Assembly (NCBI GenBank): GCA_902728285.1
Contig: CACVBU010001140.1
Location: 40,713 to 104,712 of the forward strand
Direction of reading: 5' to 3'
Length of the DNA stretch: 64,000 nucleotides
Source of the DNA: Clytia hemisphaerica
Lineage: Eukaryota > Cnidaria > Hydrozoa > Leptothecata > Clytiidae
Positions 55,103 to 64,000 of this stretch are shown here, one piece after another. Numbering within the stretch: the stretch's first letter is position 1; each line of letters starts with the position of its first letter. The position numbers and the translations under genes were made by a program. A model generated the notes under the pieces. The model was not told the DNA's origin. It made no database searches and saw only the letters and a program-made list of their open reading frames with translations.

Positions 55103-55415
55103 GTCACTCCAAAACATGTCATATTATATACCATTGGAAAGATAATTGAAAACTGAACAACTTTTTTGCCTACACTAACTTCCGAAAATGTACTCAATAA
55201 GAGTAAAATCAAAATAAAGTTGGAAAAATGACGTCATCGTTTGAAATAAAATTTTTTCAAAACCAAAAGTGTTTCAAACTCCTACATATTATATATCGTT
55301 GAAAAGATAATTAAAATTCTGAACAACTTTCTTGCTTACAAAAATTACTGAAAATATACTCAATAAGAGTAAAATAAAAATAAGTGAAAAAATTGACGTC
55401 ATCATTCTTGGTATA
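55103..55415 (+). repeat. 165-bp direct repeat, two units
   Basis: Units share CATATTATATA(C/T)C(A/G)TTG, AAAGATAATT, CTGAACAACTTT, ACTCAATAAGAGTAAAAT and TGACGTCATC. The TTGGAAAGATAAT block resembles the ~160-bp repeat at 50431-50930. It lies directly downstream of the 52.9-kb gene. Confidence 0.78.
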
Positions 55416-55460
55416 ATTTGTTAAATTAGCTGGTGTCTTGAGTTCACAGATGTTGATTTA

Positions 55461-56003
55461 AGGGGCCGTCGACAAACGATTTTCCTTTTTCTTAACGGCC
55501 TGAGGCCGTTAAGGTTCAGACCCCCTCCCCCCCTACGTCTTAGCGGCCAAGAAAATTCTTCAAAAGTAAATACTTTCACTGGTCCATGGCCGCCATGTTC
55601 TTTCAATTCGTAATCCTCAAAGTTCTTCTTTTCGCACGGAAAAAACATGTGGTTTTGAGCCGTGACCTTTCAATTTTGAAACTCCAAGCCCCGCAGCAAG
55701 TCAGGGCGGGATGGGTGGAGCAAGGAGTCAACTGAGGCGGAGGGAAAAATTGCCGACTTTCGTCACGTGACCAGTCATTTTTCTTGTCGAAGCATTAATT
55801 GGTGACCGGGAATAAGGTGAATGTCGTGTGGTTGCTTTGGTCTTAGCCTTTCTTTACATGTTTCTACATTTTAGACTGATGAAATTTGTAAGTGAGACTT
55901 TCCTTTTTTTTTAAACTTTTTTAACAGCATTGCAGTGACCCCCTCCCACCCCTTACGGCCAGAAGCCGTTAAAAAAAAGGAAAATCGTTTGTCGACGGCC
56001 CCT
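55461..56003. mobile_element. MITE with AGGGGCCGTCGACAAACG ends
   Basis: Left AGGGGCCGTCGACAAACGAT and right ATCGTTTGTCGACGGCCCCT are perfect complements, extended by CCTTTTTCTTAACGG and its complement. It is 543 bp and non-coding. Its right end lies 9 bp from the next inverted-repeat element. Confidence 0.9.
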
Positions 56004-56012
56004 AAAAGTATT

Positions 56013-56693
56013 TAAAGTCTATTCGCGATAAGTGTGCACTCTTTTTTCATTTACCTATAACTTTTGAAGGAATTCTTCAATCTTTACAAATTTGGTATCA
56101 TCGGAAAGATATTAGTGAGTGGAACAATTTGAAATAAAAAATATTTAAAACAATTCTAAAAATGAAGATGAAAATGAAGAAGAAAAAAATGAAGATCTTG
56201 TAGATAAATGCTATAACTTTCATTTTCACTGGAGAGATTTTTTGATCTTAGGAGGTCATCACTTTGAAAAAATTTCATTAAAATGTTTATTCAATATAAA
56301 GTTATGATATAAAGTTGATAAGTGATTGACCCCAAAAAACAGCAAAAAACAGCAGAAAACAGCGTTTTTAGACGTCAATCAGCTTATAACTTTGTTTGAT
56401 ATCTTTTGACTGAATGATTATTTTTGAAATATTTTTTCACAGTGATAACGTTCGATAATCAAGGATTTACTTCAGTGAAAATGATAGTTATAGCACTTTT
56501 CTACTAGATCTTCATTTTTTTCTTTTGCGTTTTCATCTTCATTTTTAGAATTTTTTTAAATATTTTTTTATTTCAAATTGTTCCACTCACTTATATCTTT
56601 CCGATGATACCAAATTTGTAAAGATTGAAGAATTCCTTCAAAAGTTATAGGTAAAAGAAAAAAGAGTGCGCACTTATCGTGAATAGACTTTAA
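56013..56693. mobile_element. long foldback element (681 bp)
   Basis: Left arm from TAAAGTCTATTCGCGATAAG and right arm ending CTTATCGTGAATAGACTTTA pair over roughly 300 bp each, with few mismatches. A TATAACTTTG-rich loop lies in the middle. Arms contain GAAGATGAAAATGAAGA-type purine runs. Non-coding. Confidence 0.88.
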
Positions 56694-57201
56694 TAGTCTT
56701 ACTGACAATGATTTCCCTAATTAGCCGACTTCAATGTAAAAAAGCCTGTATTTGCACTTTCTAGAAGTGAATAAATTGATTACAAGACAAAATAGCCAAG
56801 AAGAAAGATCGTTTTTCACTAGAAACTGTCACAATAGAGAAAGTTTTCCAACATCGGCACAACAAAAGGCTATTATCCTAAAATGATGGTAATGTAGGAT
56901 TTAAGCCTCCGAAAATCGACCCCTGCTATTATTGGACCAGCATAGTTATGATGTATTGGGGAAAATATCGTAAACTTGTTGGCAGGGCTTTATTAGTATA
57001 TTGACATTTACACAGTAGCTGTTGATGTTCTGTTCCGTTATGAAAGTAAGTAGGATTCGTTTTATTAGAATAGCCTACGCGATGGCTTTCTACCTCGTAT
57101 CTTTTGAAATACCAACAAAATGTTTGGATTAGGTGCTTTAACTAAGCCTCATTTACAACTTTATTTACAATTAGATATTTTGCAAAGTCGCCTCAAATTA
57201 C

Positions 57202-57491
57202 TACTTGGGCGAAATGGATATCAGGTATGTGTGAGCCATAAGGATCCCTTCTCGAAAGTCTCTAAAAGGGGTACAAAAAACGATAAATTAGAAATTGGTT
57301 CTCTGAAGGGGTCCCAAACTTACAAAATATCAAAAATTGAGTCCCTCAAAAGGTCTTAAAATCTGGTCATCTGAGCTAAATATTGGAAAAATAATCTTTA
57401 AAGGGTCGCAAAAACGTCGAAATCAGTCTCTCAAAGAGTTCAACGAGTTCAACTTTGGCTCAGACATACCCTTTACCTCGCAAACCTAGTA
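57202..57491. mobile_element. diverged copy of the 41832-42200 MITE
   Basis: Left TACTTGGGCGAAATGGATAT then AGGTATGTGTGAGCC, right CAGACATACCC and CCTAGTA, match the ends of 41832-42200. Inside, TCTCTAAAAGGGG/CTCTCAAAG motifs are degenerate forms of its 16-bp internal repeat. Confidence 0.65.
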
Positions 57492-57499
57492 CCCTCCAG

Positions 57500-59040
57500 G
57501 TAGCTACAATACTATAGCAACTAATTCTACACCCCGTTCTCGCAGACCCGGTGGAAAAATTGGCCCGATATCGTCTCCCAGCAGCTCCCAGCCATAAAAA
57601 GCAAGGAAATATCGATCCCATCGAGTTTCAGTCCCTTTTTTTAAAGCCCATTGGCTGAAAAATATCCTAACATGTCTTTGAGAAGGGGGTGTAATTGAAT
57701 TACTGACTAAGTCTAAAAGCACTATCAGGACATCGTCAGCCTTAGAACTCCCAATAGTAAAATTGAAAAATATTTGTTGAGGGAGAGTCAAGATTAACCG
57801 GCGCAATGAAATTTCGTCACTTCTGAATTTTATCTTGATTTCAGAGATTTTTGTTAGATATTGAGTTGAAACTCGAGAAATTTGATGAAAAATAGCGAAA
57901 GAAAAGCATATTTTGCAGGAAAAGACTTGAAGATGTTGCAAACTAGCAGTTAGTCTGAATCACAGAATCTAAAGATGTCAGTAGCATATGATGCAGGTAA
58001 GTATACTCCAGTCGGCTAAAAATACCATACTTTAAGCCTTAACCTCCTAGCTGCTTCAGTCGAAAAAGTTGCAAAACTGAGAATTTGGTGCAGTTTTTCA
58101 GAGAAGTTTGTAAAAAAAGGAGTATACATTTTTTACATAAAAGTAAATTCACTTACTGATTGAAGAGTAAGACTATTTGCTTATGTTGAGAAACTTTCTC
58201 TATCATGGACAGTCGGGGTCAGGTGCTAAGGTTTGACAAATCATGGTATTGTCTGTTCAAATTGGGGTACTAACCTTTCTTAAGGCTCTGGCAGTTTTTA
58301 TCCGTATTTTCAAAATTTCCTTTCTTGTTCAAAATAGCAAATTTTTGAGTCAAAAAGAGAAAAAATATCTGAAACAATTTACTGTCCGCTCTCATTAAGA
58401 GAAAAAAACAATATTTTTCCTATTTTCTTCACCAGTCTTGGTCAAGTCAACACGCTACTGCAAAAAGCGTGGATGTGAAAGAAATTCTTAGGTGAATGGA
58501 GCACCTCATTCAAAGCAAATTCTTTTGATTAAAAACAAGAGCCGCAAAGATGCGGATAAATATTTCCTTTACAAATGTTAAAATAATAATTTATGTCCTC
58601 AAAAGATTTCAAAGTGCTTTAAATCTCAGATAACATCAAGCAACACAAGTCCCTAAGAATTTCAAAATTTCATTTATGTTATTGCCAGTATTTACAGGAT
58701 TATTCATAAGATGACTGTAGGTTCAAAGCTACGGATCACGGAATATATCCAAGCTGAACCCGACTGAGAACAACAATGCAGTAATCAAATAGGCTGGAAC
58801 TTTAATTTTCGTTAGGTGCGCACCGCCAATTAGAGTGTTGTTGAACACATCAAAAGACCTGATTATATAATTATTATTTTAAGCGCTGATTTCCAGAAAT
58901 ATTATATAGCCAAAAAGGGCAAATATTTAAAATGAAAGAATGACAAAAAGGAGAATATTTCACAGTAATAAAACCAAAGAAAATTTTATATATTTTCAAA
59001 ATGAGATGAAATATTTTGCATTATACTTTCATATATAAAA
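57500..59040. other. no gene recognised
   Basis: A 145-codon minus-strand frame (57504-57941) has no domain, ATG context or codon pattern I can support. The rest is AT-rich. Confidence 0.45.
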
Positions 59041-59043
59041 TAT

Positions 59044-59855
59044 CGGCAGGTCCAAAATGCATAAAACATAATGCATATTGCATAATGCATAATGCATAAT
59101 ATTTAGAAAATGTCAATTTTAGAGGCTATAATAAGGAGAATTTGAAAGATAATACTTTCAACAAAACAAATATACCATTTTCTACCAGAAAATAAAGGGT
59201 AGAAAGCTGTAAATTTGAATTTTGGATGATGAAGAAAATCCATGATCCACTGAAAATGCTTGTCGCCATTTTGATTTTCTTAGTTGTATTTTACAGAACG
59301 TAGTATAATGTAGAAAAAAAAACGAAAATATCTCCTCCGTATATTACTTTTCTAACTCGAAAACGTAAATTTTATAGCAAGATCTTTATTCTTTTCGAAC
59401 AATTGCTAATAAATTTCAACGGGTTTTCCCTTTTACAAAGCATTAACCATGATGTGAATGCTTTTTGTTAGATAAGCCAATATCCAGCCAATATAAATTA
59501 AAGAGCTTCCGGAAGCTAGATCAAAGAAAACAGACTTCGAATATTTATACATTCGAATGTTTATGTTTTCTTTGAGAAAGAAGAAGGGGGGAACCTTTCT
59601 GATCTGTTGTATCTTCTTATTATTTATGCTGACGGAAAACCCTTTGTTGTTATCGTTCGGATTCGAAAAGTAAATATTATGTCTGGGGAAATCCCTCTGA
59701 TTGGAATGTTTACAAGAAACTCTTCTAAAGAGGTTTTCGTGGTTTTAGCCTCTGCAAAGGAGAGTTTTAGAAAATATAAAATCGTTCTGTAAATTACACA
59801 ATACTATTATGCATTATGCAATATGCATTACGTTTTATGCATTTTGTACCTGCCG
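59044..59855. mobile_element. 812-bp inverted-repeat element with GCATAATGCAT ends
   Basis: Left CGGCAGGTCCAAAATGCATA and right TATGCATTTTGTACCTGCCG are inverted. The repeats continue through AACATAATGCATATTGCATA and its complement (arms about 55 bp). ATGCAT is itself palindromic and repeats several times. A 61-codon frame inside (59607-59792) has no support. Confidence 0.8.
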
Positions 59856-59859
59856 TATA

Positions 59860-61990
59860 AAATATTGTAAAAAACGTAAAAATTTAAAGTAACTTTTGGA
59901 GTTTTTTGAAATAATGTACGTGCTAAAAAGTAAAAATCTTTCAAAACAGGGAAACAATTTCATATTTTCCGACAGAATGCAAAAAAAAAAATCTCATTTT
60001 TATATATATACTGGGAAACATTTCATAATCTGAAAGAATGTCGATAGGAAAAAATTCCCCTAACAGAAGCCATTTTTTGATTTCCAAAAGCATGCTGCAA
60101 GAGCAAAAAATGTCACATACTTGGAAACAATCAAAATTTCCAAAAAAATGTCATAAAATAAAATAAATTGTCATGCAAGGAAATCACTTGAGTTTTCTTC
60201 ATTTTTTAAATGCATGTGGAAGAAAATGTCAAGTTCACGAAAAAAGTTTCTACGTTTTGAATGCACGTGTAAGAAAATCTCCAAATTTATCACAAAAGTT
60301 TCCACGTTTTAAATGTACATACCGTAGGTCGGGGAAACTTCGGACAGATTTTCAAGTTTTTTCTTTATTTCTCCTGGAATATGAAAAAAAAAAAAAGAAT
60401 CAACCAAACTTACTGTACATAACATTTGTGTTATTGTCTTTCAGAAAACAAACGTTACAAGTAAATCCGCCAGGTCATTATGAAAGAAACACCATCTCAA
60501 GTTCAGAAAGGTTAACTTCGTAAAATGTTAAACTTCGGAATGAATTGCCGTCACTCCAACGATCTACCATCATGACTGGATGCTGCGCCATTTCAAAACA
60601 AAAACATTGAATTTGAAGTGCTATTTGTTAAAAAATACCAAGAGACAAATTTGCGTGAGCCGAGAAATTAACGACATAAAGATACGGATTGCGCTTAATT
60701 GGTCATTAATTTTCTGGGCGTGCGATGGAAGTGTGAATAATAAAACTCATCAACCAATCATTAGTTTTTTGCACGTAATTTTTTATGGACGCTAAACACG
60801 TGATGAGAGGGTCTTCCTCAGAGTGAATTGGTGAAACAAACACGTTTTATAAGAACTTTTTCGATTAGACTGTCTCGTTTCCTTATGGTTACTATCATAT
60901 CGTTATATTTCATTAGATATTTTTCTTATTTTTCGCAGGACTTTCGGATGTTAAGTTCTAAATATTATTTTTTTTCGGAAGCCCATAAACTTTACCGACT
61001 TTCAAATAAAGTAGCAAACGGTCTTTTTAAAACACCCCTGTGTCGACTCCCGCTCCACTTGAAAAATTGGGCCGAGATTTCGTACCCGGTGGGGAAACAT
61101 CTTTTCAATTTCAACCTCGCATTAGAAAATTGAAAAAAGTACTTCAAAACACCCCAATAGATTTGATAAAAATTTCAACCCTATTTTTAGTGTTGTTTTG
61201 AGTGTGAAACATGGGTATTATAGAGATAAGCGAGAGAGCTAAATGTTCATTGTGAAAAAACTGTTTCAAGTTTTATTTTTTGCAATATGAGAATTTAGTT
61301 TTGATTCCCGTATTACATTATACATTCCCGTATTACGTATACATGCACTTTAGTGGTTTCAATGAATCAGGATCAAATCAGCAAAAAGCCATCGCCATCG
61401 CTGTGGACAAATGGCTGTTTCAAGTGAAATTTGATGTTCGCTAAAAATATCGCTTTAAATAACTTGAGTTACTGTTGACTTTATTCATATTCAACTTGAA
61501 TATACTAGGAGGTCACGGCTTTTTTCTACACAGCCAGCGGAATAATAAAACCCAGTCTTTGATGAGGTTTCCGATTTATCAAGAGATAGAAAATTGACTT
61601 TATATTCAACAGTAGACTACAATTTTGATTTAGATAATTGTTCGACGATGGACCAGGTGGACGTGCGAGGAAGTTAGCGCGATCAAGATCATGGTTAAAG
61701 TAACCCAATATACTACACAAGGCTTGCCTAATTTTTAGTAGTGAAAGAAATTGGAACGAAACGCCGTACTGTAAATCACGCATTAAATACTAATTAAATG
61801 TTTGTTACCAGTGGGACTACGGGCGGTTCACAAGTTCGTCGATGCAGGTTTTATAGATTAGATTAAAAAGAGATGAAAAGAAATAAATACAAAATACCTA
61901 CCGAGTAAGTAAGAACTTTAATGGTAGACTAGAAACATAATATTGTATCTCATTCTGCTTCATTACAGCTGTATATGTCTTACCTTACTT
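59860..61990. other. no gene recognised; minor 52-bp tandem repeat at 60208-60320
   Basis: 60208-60320 has two units and the start of a third (AATGCATGTGGAAGAAAAT, AATGCACGTGTAAGAAAAT). Other frames, up to 116 codons, run through it without support. Confidence 0.5.
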
Positions 61991-61995
61991 TAAAT

Positions 61996-62122
61996 AAGAC
62001 ACCCCTATCTCACAGTGGCCCCGGTGGAGTTTTTTTCCAACAGAGAGGATAAAAATTCCCATTGATTATTTTGCCAAATTTTCCAGTGGGGCTGGAGGAT
62101 CTGTGACACAGGGTGTATAAGC
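61996..62122. mobile_element. small MITE-like inverted repeat
   Basis: Left ACACCCCTATCTCACAGTGG and right GATCTGTGACACAGGGTGT are partly complementary. The interior also has GCCCCGGTGGA against CCAGTGGGGC. Loose relatives of the left end occur at 53065 and 62602 (AACACCCCTGTCT). Confidence 0.5.
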
Positions 62123-62779
62123 ACATACCATTTGACGGCTTTGAAATTTTTGAACTTATCGTCTTTTGATTTGAGTTAAAGGTTAAATGTTACGATTACG
62201 AAATTTAGTTTGTTAATTATATCGACTATATACACCCACTTACGGATTTAAGACGATAGAGCAAGTATGTCGGAAGCATACGAAGGAGTGCAACAATAGT
62301 TAAAGACAATGAAATTACAATTACAAATCTCTTGATCTAATAAGTTCGACAGGGTCTATAACCGCCTATAAACCCTCCAGTAACATAGTGATACAGAGGT
62401 TTCTTGAGTCAAAATGATTGTAAGCCAGCAGCTGTAAGAACCATCGGCTGTCATATCACCAAAGCGGCCTTTTTGCTAATGATATATTCGATTGTCAATT
62501 TGCAGTATTTTTTTCACCGGGGACACATTCATTAACATTAGGCAAAAAAGGAACAGGTAAACAGGTTCTATCACAACCATTCAATACAAAATGTTTAAGT
62601 GGAAACACCCCTGTCTTGACTACCGAGATGATAAAAATGTTTTTAAACTATTTTTAGCTATTGTTAAGGGGCTGAATGATGATAACTTAGGGGTAGTTTT
62701 CACATCAAAGCCACAATAAATTGATTATATTTATTTTGGAGAAATTCGGCACCTGGATCTGGCGAAATCACTGATCACT

Positions 62780-63423
62780 TTAGGCGTACAAACGAGCGCA
62801 AAGTTTTGCGAGGCCGAAATAGCGCAAAGTTTACGACAAACTTTCACGAATCGTTAATTTTAAAATTTTTAAACAAATGATGGCTTATTAAAGGAACAGA
62901 CAATTCTTGAATGAATTAGATTGCAACCTTTGTCTTTTGACTTGTGAATGAGGCTTTTTCAGGCTAAAAGTGCAATGAATCCGTGCGAATCTTATATTTA
63001 TTACAGCTTTTTACAGATTTTCTATTGCGTCAAAAACTTTTCGTCTGCATAAACTTTCGCGAATGGCCTGAAAGAGAAATTTCTTTTCTGCATAAACTTT
63101 CGCCAGCAGAATTTTTCGCGACTTTTGCCAAATTTTGGCCCTTTTTGGCGAAAGTAAATGTCTTTGAAAATTCTGAACAGGCCAAGTTTATGCTCGTAAA
63201 AATTTCTCAAAAGAATTAGAAATCTATAGAACCTCAAAATCGTAATAAATATCAAATTTTCGACATCATTTTATAGTTTAATGCCTGTTATAGTCGAAGA
63301 GCAACAGTCTTTATCGATTTAAGGTAATATTTTTTCCATTTTAAGGCAATTTTCATTCAAAAGTTCTCATTTATATCCAACGATTCGTGAAAGTTTCTGC
63401 TCGCGAAAGTTTGTACGCCTAAA
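62780..63423. mobile_element. foldback element with TTAGGCGTACAAAC ends
   Basis: Left TTTAGGCGTACAAAC and right GTTTGTACGCCTAAAA are inverted. Further in, AAACTTTCACGAATCGTT on the left pairs with AACGATTCGTGAAAGTTT on the right. CGCGAAAGTTT-type motifs recur throughout on both strands. It overlaps only unsupported ORFs. Confidence 0.78.
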
Positions 63424-63424
63424 A

Positions 63425-64000
63425 TACATACACTACTGTCACACCACCATGGAAAGAGCATGACAAACGCGTCTTCAAGTGTACCGGAGGCTCTTTAATT
63501 AGTTACCATAATCTTAGATTTAAATCATTAGAATTTGCATCAACATATTATGTGGATCAGATGGTGACTTACAAGCAAGCATTTTCAAGAATTGTTTTGA
63601 CATATTCTAATGTTCTAATGAAGAAAATCCACCATCATCGACTTCTAATAAAAAAGGGTTTTCCCTTTACCTTACTTTATACTATAAAGCACCAAATTAT
63701 CTGCCGTTTATCATCAATGCCTGGTGACGTCAGAACAAGTTCTATAATTGCTTCGAAATCACATTATGTTTCTCTTGGGATTCGTTTAAGAAGATCTTTC
63801 TCGGCTGACGGTAAAGCTATTCTCGCAGTGACTTTCTCGGCGAATTTATGGAGCAAACTTTGAAGAGCTATTGAAGATTGAGGAATGCATATTTTTAGCC
63901 CAAATAACTTTTAACGTGACATTCAATGTCTCCCTTTTCATCACGTAAATAAAATTATGATGTCGCCCGCTTTAGATATCCAAAATCTCTTTACAATGGA
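63425..64000. other. no gene recognised at window end
   Basis: A 103-codon frame (63552-63863) opens with a non-ATG codon and shows no domain. No splice-supported gene can be proposed from the visible sequence. Confidence 0.4.

Noticed and set aside
57504-57941. 145-codon minus-strand frame
   Set aside because: Non-repetitive but without any motif, start context or neighbour that supports coding; could be chance or a decayed repeat.

Overview
This is an AT-rich, repeat-dense piece of a eukaryotic nuclear genome, almost certainly from an invertebrate animal. The reasons are spliced genes with GT-AG introns of about 0.4-1.7 kb, secreted cysteine-rich proteins, Penelope-like and non-LTR retrotransposons, tRNA-derived SINEs and many small inverted-repeat DNA elements. 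I cannot name the species. The mobile-element mix would suit a cnidarian, mollusc or other marine invertebrate, and that is inference only. No housekeeping gene, rRNA, CRISPR array or prokaryotic operon is visible.

Layout. 0-7 kb: a MITE with a 9-bp target duplication (303-829), degenerate ~180-bp and clean 202-bp tandem repeats, no convincing gene. 7.4-11.2 kb: a nearly complete non-LTR retrotransposon (apurinic-type endonuclease plus reverse transcriptase, RTE-like) preceded by six 70-bp repeats that each form a small upstream ORF. 11.6-16.6 kb: two Penelope-like elements head to head, making a palindrome with ~2.4-kb arms; one reverse transcriptase/GIY-YIG ORF is open, the other is frameshifted. 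18.4-21 kb: a composite inverted-repeat element carrying an 87-bp satellite organised as an ABAB dimer. 22-39 kb: MITEs, SINEs and simple repeats with one small secreted-protein gene on the minus strand (26.6-27.4 kb). 39-55 kb: the gene-bearing part. 55-64 kb: more MITEs and foldback repeats without recognisable genes.

The most interesting content is a cluster of secreted proteins that share a six-cysteine module, C-x3-C-x6-C-x(9-17)-C-x6-C-x3-C. Four plus-strand genes (39.3, 44.5, 47.8 and 52.9 kb) share one unusual structure: a 17-nt coding first exon (ATG, five codons, two bases), a phase-2 intron, then an exon that starts inside the signal peptide. Splicing as proposed keeps the frame in every case. 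The proteins carry one, two or five modules; the largest adds a long Thr/Ser-rich, mucin-like stretch. One copy (39.3 kb) is frameshifted. A fifth, more distant single-module gene lies on the minus strand at 26.6 kb. The mirror-symmetric cysteine spacing suggests two antiparallel helices tied by three stacked disulfides. Function is unknown; extracellular structural, adhesive, defence or venom roles are all possible.
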